A stretch of DNA of 64,000 bases from Halalkalicoccus sp. CGA53 (lineage in GTDB: Archaea; Halobacteriota; Halobacteria; Halobacteriales; Halalkalicoccaceae): positions 1,364,001-1,428,000 of the forward strand of contig NZ_CP144125.1 in the NCBI RefSeq assembly GCF_036429475.1, in the 5' to 3' direction. A program made the translations under genes and the position numbers. Numbering within the stretch: position 1 is the stretch's first letter; the number at the start of each line of letters is the position of its first letter. Shown in pieces: positions 26,177 to 33,918 of this stretch. The notes beneath the pieces are model-generated. The model was not told the origin of the DNA. It did not search any database and worked only from the letters and a program-made list of their open reading frames with translations.

Positions 26177-26842
26177 ATGCGACTCGCACTCCTCGGAGGC
26201 ACCGGCGATATCGGCGAGGGACTGGCGCTGCGGTGGGCACGCGACACCGACCACGAGGTGCTCGTCGGCTCGCGCGACCCGGACCGTGCCAGAGACCGCG
26301 TCGAGGAGTACAAGGAGATCCTCGCCGAGGACGGTGCCGAAGGGACGATCAAGGGATTCGAGAACGGGATGGCGGCCGACCGGGCGGACGTCGTCGTCCT
26401 CTCGGTCCCGCCGTACCACGTCGAGAGCACGGTCGAGTCGGTCGCCGACCGGATCGGCGACGCGATCCTCGTGAGTCCTGCGGTCGGGATCAAACGCGAC
26501 GACGAGGGCTTTCACTACCATCGCCCGCCAGCGGGGAGCGTCACGGCGCTCGCGGCGGAGGCCGCCCCCGACGACGTTCCCGTGGTAGGAGCGTTCCACA
26601 GCCTGCCGGCGAGTCGACTCTCGGATCTGGGAGACGACCTCGGCTTCGACACGCTCGTCGTCGGCGACGATCGCGACGCGAACCGAGAGATCGCAGCGCT
26701 CGCCGACGAGATCGACGGATTACGCGTCTTCGAAGCGGGTCCGCTCGCGAACGCCGCCGAAGTAGAAAGTCTCACGCCGCTTCTGATCAACCTCGCCCGG
26801 TTCAACCGGGAGCTGGATCACGTCGGCGTCCGTTTCGACTGA
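26177..26842 (+). CDS. npdG: F420-dependent NADP reductase-like protein
   Basis: A 221-residue oxidoreductase that moves hydride between reduced F420 and NADP. The N-terminal Rossmann fold starts 'MRLALLGGTGDIGEGLALRW' with GxGxxG-like 'GGTGDIG', followed by 'VLVGSRDPDRARDR', where S-R would read the 2'-phosphate of NADP. 'VVVLSVPPYHVEST' and the C-terminal 'FEAGPLANAAEVESLTPLLI' are family-typical. It follows the HAD gene by 24 bp. Two more F420 genes (cofE, mer) are at 60-61.7 kb. Confidence 0.87.
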   Translation: MRLALLGGTGDIGEGLALRWARDTDHEVLVGSRDPDRARDRVEEYKEILAEDGAEGTIKGFENGMAADRADVVVLSVPPYHVESTVESVADRIGDAILVSPAVGIKRDDEGFHYHRPPAGSVTALAAEAAPDDVPVVGAFHSLPASRLSDLGDDLGFDTLVVGDDRDANREIAALADEIDGLRVFEAGPLANAAEVESLTPLLINLARFNRELDHVGVRFD

Positions 26843-26855
26843 GTCCGGGACCCGA

Positions 26856-27149
26856 TCAGGCCGACTCGATCACGACGGTGCCGTCCGCGCCGGCGACGAC
26901 GCGGTACTCGCCGTACTGAAAGACGACGTACGCGTCCGGGTCGGCCGTCTCGCCCTGTGGTGAGAACAGCGAGTCCAGCGCCTCCGGATCGATCCAGCCG
27001 TAGAGCGGTTCGAGGTCGACCGGATCGACCCCCTCTTCCTCCGCGAGGGCGGTGATGATCGTCTCCGCGATCGATCCGGGACCCCCCCAGTCGTGGACGA
27101 CTTCGATCGATCCGCACTCCGCCTGCCTCCCCACGTGCTCGAATGCCAT
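26856..27149 (-). CDS. HalOD1 output-domain protein
   Basis: A 97-residue single-domain protein. The start 'SIEVVHDWGGPGSIAETIIT' and the middle 'LAEEEGVDPVDLEPLYGWID' followed by 'EALDSLFSP' and 'YVVFQYGEYRVVAGADGTVV' match HalOD1, a haloarchaeal output domain found alone or after sensor domains. Ligand unknown. The ATG at 27149 precedes the conserved region; an earlier in-frame ATG at 27170 adds six non-conserved residues. A TATA element lies at 27201-27210. Convergent with npdG. Confidence 0.75.
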   Translation of the reverse strand: MAFEHVGRQAECGSIEVVHDWGGPGSIAETIITALAEEEGVDPVDLEPLYGWIDPEALDSLFSPQGETADPDAYVVFQYGEYRVVAGADGTVVIESA

Positions 27150-27200
27150 ACCTACACGTGACGTCTCCACGGGTTGAACTCGCGGGCTTACCTGTACGCT

Positions 27201-27210
27201 CTTTATATGA
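27201..27210 (-). promoter_or_regulatory. TATA box, probable promoter of the HalOD1 gene
   Basis: CTTTATATGA on the plus strand reads TCATATAAAG on the minus strand, about 50 nt before the HalOD1 ATG (27149). The surrounding 30 nt are the most AT-rich part of this region, and may also help end transcription of the bat-type gene that stops at 27234. Confidence 0.4.
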
Positions 27211-27233
27211 TTCTCTATCGTAAATGTCCGGTG

Positions 27234-27881
27234 TCAGCCGTCGTCCACTGCCAGCTGTGTCTCGACGAGGCGTTTGGTCGCCCTGCGGAGCCGACCGCTC
27301 GTGGCGGTCGGCGAGATACCGAGTTCCTCGGCGAGGTCGGAGAGCGAGAGCGCCCGGGGCTCCTCGAAGTAGCCCGACTCGTAGGCGGTGACGAGCACCT
27401 CGTACTGCGCGTCGGTGAGCCCCACCCCGCCCATCTCGGGGAGCTGATCCGCGCTGTAGAGCTGTTCGGTACGGATCGTGATCCCCTCGCGCTCGCAGTG
27501 TTCTCGCAGGCCCACGAACGTCTCGCGGTCGGGGACCTGGAGCCTGACGAGCCAGCCGTCGCGGTCGCTCTCCGCGGAGAGGATGGCGATGCCGAGTTCG
27601 AGGATCGTCGGGATCGGCTCGGTCCACGCGTCCGTGCTCGTGATCCGGTAGATCCGCTTTCGGTCGGTCTCCGCGACCACGACGGCGTCGGTGACGCTCG
27701 GGTCGGCCTCGAGGGCCTCGTCGACCGCCTCGAAGTCGGGGGCACGGACCGAGAAGAAGGCGAACGGAGCCACCGGATCGATCGCCGCCTGCCACTCCGT
27801 CCGGATGTGGGCGTCGGGCAGCGCCCGGATCGTCTCCGAGAGGACGATGGAGGGGTGGGCGAGGTGGACGTCGGCGATCAT
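27234..27881 (-). CDS. Bat-type helix-turn-helix transcriptional regulator
   Basis: A 215-residue regulator of the HTH-10 family. The sensor half begins 'MIADVHLAHPSIVLSETIRA' and contains 'ITSTDAWTEPIPTILELGIA'; the DNA-binding part is 'LTDAQYEVLVTAYESGYFE', 'LSLSDLAEELGISPTATSGR' and 'LRRATKRLVETQL'. It is related to, but clearly different from, the regulator at 5640-6371. It is 19 bp after the thioredoxin gene on the same strand, so the two may be co-transcribed and the regulator might respond to redox state, which is inference. Confidence 0.85.
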   Translation of the reverse strand: MIADVHLAHPSIVLSETIRALPDAHIRTEWQAAIDPVAPFAFFSVRAPDFEAVDEALEADPSVTDAVVVAETDRKRIYRITSTDAWTEPIPTILELGIAILSAESDRDGWLVRLQVPDRETFVGLREHCEREGITIRTEQLYSADQLPEMGGVGLTDAQYEVLVTAYESGYFEEPRALSLSDLAEELGISPTATSGRLRRATKRLVETQLAVDDG

Positions 27882-27900
27882 TCCGGGGCCCGGCGCTCGC

Positions 27901-28170
27901 TTACGCCCCGGCTTCTTCGAGCGCGTTCTCGATGTCGTTGCGCTGGGTCACGCCGACGAACCGCTCGACGACGCCGTCGTCGTTCTCGACGACGAGCGTC
28001 GGCAGCGATCGGACCTGGTACTCGTTCGCCGTCTCCTGTTCCTCGTCGACGTTGACTTTCTGGAGGCGAAAGCGGTCGCCCCACTCCTCTTCGATGTCCT
28101 CGAGGATCGGGTCCTGGGTCTTGCAGGGGCCACACCAGTCGGCGTAGAAGTCGTACAGGGTCACTCCCAT
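27901..28170 (-). CDS. Thioredoxin
   Basis: An 89-residue thioredoxin with active site WCGPC in 'YDFYADWCGPCKTQDPIL', the cis-proline loop 'VRSLPTLVVEND' and the C-terminal helix 'NDIENALEEAG'. It should reduce protein disulfides in the cytosol. ATG 28170 is chosen because the fold begins there ('MGVTLYDFYADW'); the frame is open to 28200. Slightly short compared with bacterial thioredoxin-1 (about 105). Confidence 0.9.
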   Translation of the reverse strand: MGVTLYDFYADWCGPCKTQDPILEDIEEEWGDRFRLQKVNVDEEQETANEYQVRSLPTLVVENDDGVVERFVGVTQRNDIENALEEAGA

Positions 28171-28241
28171 TGTAGGCCACCGTTGCCGGGCCGCTCGCAT
28201 AAGGGTTTCCTCACACCGTCGACCGGTCGAGACGGACGAAA

Positions 28242-28251
28242 AGCTTATTCG
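28242..28251 (+). promoter_or_regulatory. TATA box of the Sec61-beta gene
   Basis: AGCTTATTCG is centred 27 nt before the ATG at 28274, giving a leaderless mRNA for Sec61-beta. No Shine-Dalgarno site is present. Confidence 0.5.
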
Positions 28252-28273
28252 GGGTGCGCGGCCACCTGCGAGT

Positions 28274-28435
28274 ATGGACAGAGGTCAGAACAGCGGTGGG
28301 CTGATGTCGAGTGCGGGGCTGGTCAGGTACTTCGACGCGGAGGACAGAAACGCCCCGACGCTCGACCCGAAGTCGGTCATGGCGTTCGCGGTCCTCTTCG
28401 GCGTCTTCATCCAGATCCTGAACGTCGTCGTGTAG
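28274..28435 (+). CDS. secG: Preprotein translocase subunit Sec61-beta (SecG)
   Basis: A 53-residue tail-anchored subunit of the SecYEG/Sec61 channel. The cytosolic part has the conserved 'SGGLMSSAGLVRYFDAED' stretch, followed by 'APTLDPKSVMAF', and the single membrane helix is 'AFAVLFGVFIQILNVVV'. Composition and order match archaeal Sec61-beta exactly. It is 36 bp upstream of pdxT on the same strand; the two may share a transcript, although a TATA-like 'GGCTTTTCCC' precedes pdxT. Confidence 0.93.
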   Translation: MDRGQNSGGLMSSAGLVRYFDAEDRNAPTLDPKSVMAFAVLFGVFIQILNVVV

Positions 28436-28471
28436 CGCGAGGCTTTTCCCCCGACCGGCGGTAGCTGGAGT

Positions 28472-29068
28472 ATGAGCCTGCGAGCCGGCGTCGTCGCCGT
28501 TCAGGGCGACGTCACGGAACACGCCGACGCGATCCTCGGGTCGGGTGAACGCCACGGCCGGTCGGTCGAGGCGAGCGAGATCAGATCGGGAGGGGTCGTC
28601 CCGGACTGCGACCTCCTCTTGCTCCCGGGCGGCGAGTCGACGACGATCTCCCGACTGCTCGCGCGCGAGGGGATCGACGAGGAGATCCGCGCACACGTCG
28701 CCGCCGGAAAGCCCGTCCTCGCCACCTGCGCCGGGCTGATCGTCGCCTCGACCGACGCGAACGACGAGCGCGTCAGCCCGCTCGACGTCCTCGACGTCAC
28801 CGTCGACCGCAACGCCTTCGGCCGGCAGCGCGACAGTTTCGAGGCCCCGATCGAGGTGGAGGGTCTCGCCGACCCCTTCCCCGCGGTGTTCATCCGCGCG
28901 CCGCTGATCGACTCGGTCGGGGCGGACGTGGAGGTGCTCGCCGACTGGGAGGGCAGACCCGTCGCGGTGCGCGAGGGCTCCGTCGTGGGCACCTCGTTTC
29001 ACCCCGAACTCACCGACGACCCGCGGATCCACGGCCTCGCCTTCTTCGACGCGCTCACGGCCGAGTAG
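28472..29068 (+). CDS. pdxT: Pyridoxal 5'-phosphate synthase glutaminase subunit PdxT
   Basis: A 198-residue class I glutamine amidotransferase that feeds ammonia to PdxS (PdxS is not in the window). It starts 'RAGVVAVQGDVTEHADAI' and has the nucleophile Cys in 'VLATCAGLIVA', the oxyanion-strand 'LLPGGESTTISRLL', and the His-Glu pair in 'VGTSFHPELTDDPRIHG'. All catalytic residues are present. Length is normal. Confidence 0.95.
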   Translation: MSLRAGVVAVQGDVTEHADAILGSGERHGRSVEASEIRSGGVVPDCDLLLLPGGESTTISRLLAREGIDEEIRAHVAAGKPVLATCAGLIVASTDANDERVSPLDVLDVTVDRNAFGRQRDSFEAPIEVEGLADPFPAVFIRAPLIDSVGADVEVLADWEGRPVAVREGSVVGTSFHPELTDDPRIHGLAFFDALTAE

Positions 29069-29069
29069 C

Positions 29070-29084
29070 GGGGTCTTTTACCCC
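29070..29084 (+). promoter_or_regulatory. Probable promoter element of the bifunctional nuclease gene
   Basis: GGGGTCTTTTACCCC is a 5-bp inverted repeat with a T-rich loop directly after pdxT. The core CTTTTACC is 25 to 30 nt before the ATG at 29104 and so fits a TATA box; the hairpin could equally help terminate pdxT transcription. Confidence 0.35.
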
Positions 29085-29103
29085 TCGCGCCGTTCGGAGA
29101 GCT

Positions 29104-29562
29104 ATGAACGCATCGATCGACGCGGTCCGGGTCGCCGGTACTCCGAACGGGCCGGTCCCGGTCGTCGTCCTCGCGGTCGACGGCGAAGAGGACGTCCTCC
29201 CGATCTTCATCGGCTTCGCCGAGGCCGAGAGCATCGCGGCTGGCGTCGACGCCCGCGACGTCGGCCGACCGCTCACCCACGACCTGCTGCTCGACGTGAT
29301 GGAGGAACTCGGCGGCCGACTCGACCGGATCGTCGTCACCGGGATCGAGGAGAGCGAGGAGGGTGGGACGTACCTCGCCGACCTCCACCTCGTCGGCCCG
29401 CTCTCGGAGCACACCGTCGACGCACGGCCGAGCGACTCGCTCGCGCTCGCCGCCCGGACGAACGCCCCGATCGAGGTCGAGGAGGGTGTCTTCGAGGCCG
29501 GTCGGACCTCGCCCGCCGAGTTCGCCGACCTCGCCGACATCCGCGAGGTGCAGCCGGTATGA
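29104..29562 (+). CDS. Bifunctional nuclease (DUF151/BFN) family protein
   Basis: A 152-residue protein of the bifunctional nuclease domain family. 'VVVLAVDGEEDVLPIFIGFA' and 'AEAESIAAGVDARDVGRPLT' are the conserved first half; 'HDLLLDVMEELGGRLDRIVV' and 'VDARPSDSLALAARTNAPI' the second, the latter being the family's most conserved block. A plant relative has RNase and DNase activity. The stop overlaps the hisE start (ATGA at 29559-29562), so both are made from one message. Confidence 0.88.
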   Translation: MNASIDAVRVAGTPNGPVPVVVLAVDGEEDVLPIFIGFAEAESIAAGVDARDVGRPLTHDLLLDVMEELGGRLDRIVVTGIEESEEGGTYLADLHLVGPLSEHTVDARPSDSLALAARTNAPIEVEEGVFEAGRTSPAEFADLADIREVQPV

Positions 29563-29864
29563 CCGGGAGCGAGGGAAGCGCCGAGGAGATCGTCGACGAA
29601 CTGTTCGCGGTGATCGAGGACCGGAGGGAGAACCTCCCGGAGGGGTCGTACACGACGTCGCTGTTCACCCACGAGAAGGGCGAGAACGCGGTGCTCGAGA
29701 AACTCGGCGAGGAGACGACCGAACTGATCCTCGCGGCGAAGGACGACGACCGGGAGGAACTCGCCCACGAGGCCGCCGACATCGTCTACCACCTGCTGGT
29801 CCTGCTCTCGATGAAGGGGATGGACGTCTCGGACCTGCGCGCCGAACTCGCCCGACGACGCTGA
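29559..29864 (+). CDS. hisE: Phosphoribosyl-ATP pyrophosphatase HisE
   Basis: A 101-residue all-alpha NTP pyrophosphatase for step two of histidine biosynthesis. The family motifs 'NLPEGSYTTSLFTHE', 'KLGEETTELILAAKDDD' and 'ELAHEAADIVYHLLVLLS' carry the E-E-x-x-E and E-x-x-D metal-binding residues. The start overlaps the stop of the bifunctional nuclease gene by four bases. No other histidine genes are adjacent, as usual in haloarchaea. Confidence 0.93.
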   Translation: MTGSEGSAEEIVDELFAVIEDRRENLPEGSYTTSLFTHEKGENAVLEKLGEETTELILAAKDDDREELAHEAADIVYHLLVLLSMKGMDVSDLRAELARRR

Positions 29865-29905
29865 CGCCGGGGTATCGTTATCGCGCTCGCGGACGAGAGG
29901 TGGAT

Positions 29906-30307
29906 ATGAAGCGCATCGCGTTCGTCGGCGGCCGAAACGCCGGGACGAGTCAGATGGCGGCCGCGTTCGCCGAGCGCGAGGCGAAGCGCCGCGGCCTCGA
30001 CGTCGAGGTGGTGACGGGCGGGGTCGAACCGGGCGTGGGCGTCGACGAGGCGGCGGCCGAGACGATGGACGAGCTGGGGATCGACGTTCGAGACCGGACC
30101 CCCCGGAAGCTCTCGACGGACGAACTCCACGGGGTCGACCTGCTGGTGACGATGAACCGGCCGGCGGAGGCCGTCCGGCCAGACGGCTGGGACGGCGAGA
30201 GCCGGACCTGGGACGTGCCGATCACGGACGAACTCGACCGGGAGACCGCTCGAAACCAGCGTGACGTGATCGAACGACGGGTCTCAAAACTGTTCGATAC
30301 GCTCTAG
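29906..30307 (+). CDS. LMW phosphatase/ArsC-like protein lacking catalytic residues
   Basis: A 133-residue protein of the low-molecular-weight phosphotyrosine phosphatase/arsenate reductase fold. It aligns along its length with the intact paralogue at 47084-47509, including 'VVTGGV', the 'RTPRKL' block, 'VTMN' and 'DGWDGESRTWDV'. But the P-loop is 'VGGRNAGTSQ': the catalytic Cys is Gly8 and the phosphate-binding Arg is Thr14. The Asp-Pro general-acid loop is also changed ('DVPITDE'). It is therefore very unlikely to be a phosphatase; it may bind a ligand or partner. It lies 41 bp after hisE. Confidence 0.8.
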   Translation: MKRIAFVGGRNAGTSQMAAAFAEREAKRRGLDVEVVTGGVEPGVGVDEAAAETMDELGIDVRDRTPRKLSTDELHGVDLLVTMNRPAEAVRPDGWDGESRTWDVPITDELDRETARNQRDVIERRVSKLFDTL

Positions 30308-30624
30308 CTCTCGACGCGCTCGAAGCGGTGGCGGACGACTTCGCTGTCGTCGTTCCACTCGAAGTTCCCGCCGTGGACGGCGACCATCCGCTCCCTGTAG
30401 CTCTCGAGATCGGGCGAGCCCTCCGCCCGGGCGTCCTCGTCGGTCAGGTCGCCCAGTGTGCGCTCGTCGACGTCGGTCACCTCGAACTCCGTTCCATCTA
30501 TCTCGAACGTATCGCCCTCCTCCGCGTAAGCGTGCCCGCGGTGGAGCTGGGTGATCTCGCCTTCCTTCGCCAGCCCGATCACGTGGTCGTTCGGAAGCAG
30601 GGTGCCGGGATCGATCTCTGCCAT
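30304..30624 (-). CDS. ASCH domain protein
   Basis: A 106-residue protein of the ASCH/PUA-like fold expected to bind RNA or nucleotides. The order 'LLPNDHVIGLAKEGEITQLH', 'GHAYAEEGDTFEIDGTEFEV' and 'RTLGDLTDEDARAEGSPDLE' with 'GGNFEWNDDSEVVRHRFE' matches the haloarchaeal ASCH family. It is convergent with the upstream gene: both stop codons share the palindrome CTAG at 30304-30307. The function is unknown; some ASCH proteins hydrolyse N4-acetylcytidine. Confidence 0.82.
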   Translation of the reverse strand: MAEIDPGTLLPNDHVIGLAKEGEITQLHRGHAYAEEGDTFEIDGTEFEVTDVDERTLGDLTDEDARAEGSPDLESYRERMVAVHGGNFEWNDDSEVVRHRFERVES

Positions 30625-30705
30625 ACCGGGGACCGTAGGGCTGTGGGTGCTTAGTTCCCGTTCGTCGGCGCAGGTTTAGGTGGGACTCGCGCGTACCGCT
30701 CGGAG

Positions 30706-31869
30706 ATGACGCGCTATCGCGCGGAGGCCGAGTTCGACACCCTCCGATCGCTTCGGGTCCACCGCCCCGGCTTCGAGACGTTCGTCGGCTCGCTCGACCA
30801 CCGCCGCCACGGCTTTCCAGACCCCCTCTCGGTCTCGACTGCACGAGCCGAACACGACGAACTGGTCGCCGTGCTCGAGGGCGAGGGTCTCGAGGTCAGG
30901 TACCTCCACGACGACCTCGACGGAGTCACGCTCGACTCACTCCTCGGGGACTCGGTTTCCCTCCCCGACCAGGTCCGAACGGCACTCGCCGAGATGTCGC
31001 CCGCCGACCGGCTCACGGCCGTCGCCACCGGCCTCCGAGCGACGCTGGACGGTCACCAGAACGACCCGGAGATCGAAGTCGCGATGAGCGGGGTCGCCTC
31101 GAACCTCTACTTCCAGCGGGACGATCAGCTCCTCGCCGACCGCAGCCCGGTGGTCTGCCGGCCGTACAGCGAGGTCCGGGTCCGGGAGATGCCGCTCGTC
31201 CGGGCAGGGTGGGAGTCGCTCGGCGAAGACCCCATCGTTGCCGGCCCGGAACCGATCGAGGGCGGGGATTTCCTCCCACTCGACGAGTTCGCGCTTCTCA
31301 TGGTCTCTGCGGCCCTCGACGGCGAGGAGCACGTGCTCCGGACGAGCGTCGCGGCCGGGGAGGCGCTGCTGGAGTCGGGTGCACTCGGCTACGAGGAGGT
31401 CGGCCTCGTCCGCGCGCCGCTCGAAGCGGATCGACGGGAGGCGGCGTCTCGGGGACGGGAGAGTCGGCTGATGCACCTCGACGGCTGGTGTAACGTCCCC
31501 GCGGAGGGCCTCGCGGTCGTCCGGGAGTCGCTCGCGGAGGAGGCGACGGTCGAGGTCTACCGTAGAGAGGGGGACGGCTACCGCCACGACCGCACCGAAC
31601 GGAGCCTGCTGGCATATCTGAGGAGGAAGGAGTACGAGACGATCGACGCGCCGTACGACGAGCGGTGGGCGACGAACTTCCTCACGATCGACGACGGGAC
31701 GGTCGTGGCGGTCGCCGAGAGCACACAGGGAACAGAGGGCCAGACGATCCGACGGATGCGGGAGGCGGGGATAGAGGTCGTCCCGGACGGCGTGGGGATG
31801 CGGGTGAACGAACTGACGAAGGGCGGCGGGGCGGTTCACTGCATGACCCAGCCGATCGCTCGGACGTGA
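30706..31869 (+). CDS. Arginine deiminase-family amidinohydrolase
   Basis: A 387-residue guanidine-modifying enzyme. Landmarks are 'LYFQRDDQ' (the F-x-R-D motif), 'EGGDFLPL' (Glu, Asp), 'MHLDGWCNV' (catalytic His with Asp) and the C-terminal 'GGGAVHCMTQPI' with nucleophile Cys379. These fit arginine deiminase (arginine to citrulline plus ammonia) better than dimethylarginase, but the sequence does not settle it. No arcB or arcC genes are adjacent, so it does not look like the usual fermentation cluster. A short remnant of a second copy lies at 33919-33979. Confidence 0.85.
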   Translation: MTRYRAEAEFDTLRSLRVHRPGFETFVGSLDHRRHGFPDPLSVSTARAEHDELVAVLEGEGLEVRYLHDDLDGVTLDSLLGDSVSLPDQVRTALAEMSPADRLTAVATGLRATLDGHQNDPEIEVAMSGVASNLYFQRDDQLLADRSPVVCRPYSEVRVREMPLVRAGWESLGEDPIVAGPEPIEGGDFLPLDEFALLMVSAALDGEEHVLRTSVAAGEALLESGALGYEEVGLVRAPLEADRREAASRGRESRLMHLDGWCNVPAEGLAVVRESLAEEATVEVYRREGDGYRHDRTERSLLAYLRRKEYETIDAPYDERWATNFLTIDDGTVVAVAESTQGTEGQTIRRMREAGIEVVPDGVGMRVNELTKGGGAVHCMTQPIART

Positions 31870-31922
31870 TGGGATCGATGAGGGCGTGACGCTCCACAGT
31901 CGTCCGGTCGACCGACGACAGA

Positions 31923-32507
31923 TCAGTCGGTCCCTCCCCCCGAACCCGATGTCTCCGGATCTCGCTCCGGGGTGTCGCTCGTGGATCCGTCGTCGGCGAC
32001 AACCCCGTCGCCGTCCTCGCCGACGGTCTTCTCGACCTCTTTGCTCACCGTCTCGCCGACGGTCTCCTCGACCTCCTTGCTGACGGTCTCCTCGACTCGC
32101 TCGGCCATTTCGTCGACCTCTTTGCTCACCGTCTCGCCGACGGTCTTCTCGACCTCTTTGCTGACCGTGTCGCCCACCGTCCTCTCGACCTTCTCGACTT
32201 CTTTGCTGACGGTCTCGCCGACGGTCTTCTCGACCTCCTTGCTGACGGTCTCACCGACGGTCTTCTCGACCTCCTTGCTGACGGTCTCACCGACGGTCTT
32301 CTCGACCCGCTCGGCGACCTCGCGGGTCATCCAGTCGGGGTCGAATCGGGCCATCTTCCACGCGATGTGGATCACGTACGAGACCAACACCCCCAGCCCG
32401 AACGCGACACCGACGCCGGTCCCGGCCGTGAGGATGAGCGCGATCGAGACGAAGATCATCAGCCCGTAGGCGAGGTCGACGACGAAGTCGACGCGAATCG
32501 GGTTCAT
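31923..32507 (-). CDS. Membrane-anchored coiled-coil repeat protein
   Basis: A 194-residue protein. Residues about 8-55 hold two membrane helices ('LAYGLMIFVSIALILTAGTG' and 'VAFGLGVLVSYVIHIAWKMA'). After 'RFDPDWMTREVAERV' come about eight copies of a 12-residue unit 'EKTVGETVSKEV', varied as 'ERTVGDTVSKEV' and 'EETVGETVSKEV', giving a charged amphipathic helix. The tail is acidic and Gly/Ser-rich. The repeat should project into cytosol or surface as a coiled coil or apolipoprotein-like helix. ATG 32507 is chosen because membrane helices begin there. No known family is evident. Confidence 0.72.
   Translation of the reverse strand: MNPIRVDFVVDLAYGLMIFVSIALILTAGTGVGVAFGLGVLVSYVIHIAWKMARFDPDWMTREVAERVEKTVGETVSKEVEKTVGETVSKEVEKTVGETVSKEVEKVERTVGDTVSKEVEKTVGETVSKEVDEMAERVEETVSKEVEETVGETVSKEVEKTVGEDGDGVVADDGSTSDTPERDPETSGSGGGTD
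32022..32310. repeat. 36-bp tandem repeat encoding the 12-residue coiled-coil unit
   Basis: About eight imperfect copies of a 36-bp unit (typical pieces 'GACGGTCTTCTCGACCTC' and 'CTTGCTGACGGTCTC'). Two neighbouring copies near 32216-32290 are almost identical in DNA, including third positions, which shows recent expansion. The array is interrupted twice by 'CTCGACTCGCTCGGCC'-like spacers. Confidence 0.75.
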
Positions 32508-32711
32508 CGTCCGTCCACCCCGATCGGTCCTGCCCGGCCGCTCTCTGTGGCCATTACCGGAGAACGGGGCTCCAGACGGGTATAGCCACGCATCCATCGG
32601 CGCGGTACGGGTCCGGCGAACGGTCGTTTTCCGACCGCCGGAGACGTCCGCACGCAACCGCCGTCCGAGCGGAGACCGACCCCTTAACCACCTCCACGGC
32701 CTTCGGTCGGT

Positions 32712-33887
32712 ATGACCGAACCTCTGTTGCTCCTCGGTGTAGCGGTCGCGCTGTTCGTCGGTTTCAACATCGGCGGCGCGACGACCGGACCGGCGTTCGG
32801 CCCGGCGGTCGGTTCGAACGCCATCTCGAAGACGGGGGCGGCGGCGCTGATGTCGGTATTCTTCTTGGTCGGCGCCTGGACGATCGGTCGCGAGGTCGTC
32901 GACACGCTGGGCAACGATCTCGTCACCGACTCGGCGGTGTTCACGATCGAGTCGAGCATCGTCGTCCTCTTTTTCATCGGCGGGGCGCTGTTCGTGGGTA
33001 ACTACTACGGCGTCCCCGCGTCGACGTCGATGACCGCCGTCGGGGCCATCGCGGGCCTCGGCGTCGCGACGGGGGAGCTGAACTGGGCCGTGATGGGCGA
33101 GATCGCCGTCTGGTGGATCGTCGCGCCGATCGTCGGCTTCTGGATATCGGGGATGATCGGCCGCTACCTCTATCCGCGGCTCAACCGGTGGGTGGCGATC
33201 ACGGCCAGCCCCGGCCCGCTCGTCGAACTCGATAGCTCCGGCACGCTCCCTCGACCGGCCCCCGGTCCGAACACCACCAGACGGGAGCTGGGCGGGGCCG
33301 TCGTCGTCGTCAGCATCGGCTGTCTGATGGCCTTCTCCTCGGGCACCTCCAACATCGCGAACGCGATCGCCCCGCTGGTGGGCGCGGGCGTCGACATCGA
33401 CCTGATGATCCTCCTCGGCTGCGTCGCCGTCGCCATCGGCGCGTTCACGATCGCCCGCCGGACGCTCGACACGCTCGGCAACGAGATCACCGACCTCCCC
33501 CTGACGGCGGCGATCGTCGTCGCGATCGTCTCCTCGACGATCGTGATCGGCCTCTCGGCGATCGGTATCCCTGCCTCGTTCGTCATCATCGCGACGACCT
33601 CAATCGTCGGGCTCGGCTGGGGACGCGCGACCCGGAGCGCGACGCTCGTGGAGGTGATCCGGGGCGAGCGGACGACGGCCCTCTCCGTCGGCGCGCTCGC
33701 GAAGGAGCAGCCGGGCGAGGACGCCCCGCCGATCGGCGAGGAGGAACCCGAGGAGATCCCCACGGCGGCGGACCTGTTCGACCCCGCAACGACCGGCCGC
33801 GTGATCGCCGTACAGAACGTCGTTCCGGTCATCTCGACGGTCGGCGCCTACCTGACGTTCACCGTACTGTTCGGCGTCTGGTGGTGA
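32712..33887 (+). CDS. Inorganic phosphate transporter, PiT family
   Basis: A 391-residue membrane protein with about ten helices in two halves. The PiT signatures are 'GFNIGGATTGPAFGPAVG' near the N-terminus (GANDVxN-like, degenerate) and 'FSSGTSNIANAIAPLVGAG' in the second half, the usual repeated phosphate/sodium site. A cytosolic insert 'AKEQPGEDAPPIGEEEPEEI' lies between late helices. It should import phosphate with a cation. It lies between the arginine deiminase gene and the remnant of a second deiminase. Confidence 0.85.
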   Translation: MTEPLLLLGVAVALFVGFNIGGATTGPAFGPAVGSNAISKTGAAALMSVFFLVGAWTIGREVVDTLGNDLVTDSAVFTIESSIVVLFFIGGALFVGNYYGVPASTSMTAVGAIAGLGVATGELNWAVMGEIAVWWIVAPIVGFWISGMIGRYLYPRLNRWVAITASPGPLVELDSSGTLPRPAPGPNTTRRELGGAVVVVSIGCLMAFSSGTSNIANAIAPLVGAGVDIDLMILLGCVAVAIGAFTIARRTLDTLGNEITDLPLTAAIVVAIVSSTIVIGLSAIGIPASFVIIATTSIVGLGWGRATRSATLVEVIRGERTTALSVGALAKEQPGEDAPPIGEEEPEEIPTAADLFDPATTGRVIAVQNVVPVISTVGAYLTFTVLFGVWW

Positions 33888-33918
33888 CCGATCGTCTCGG
33901 GGTCGTGTCGTCGATCCG

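Noticed and set aside
32022-32310. Regular repeats considered as a CRISPR array
   Set aside because: The 36-bp units are adjacent without unique spacers, stay in one reading frame and encode a clean 12-residue protein repeat. No cas genes are nearby.
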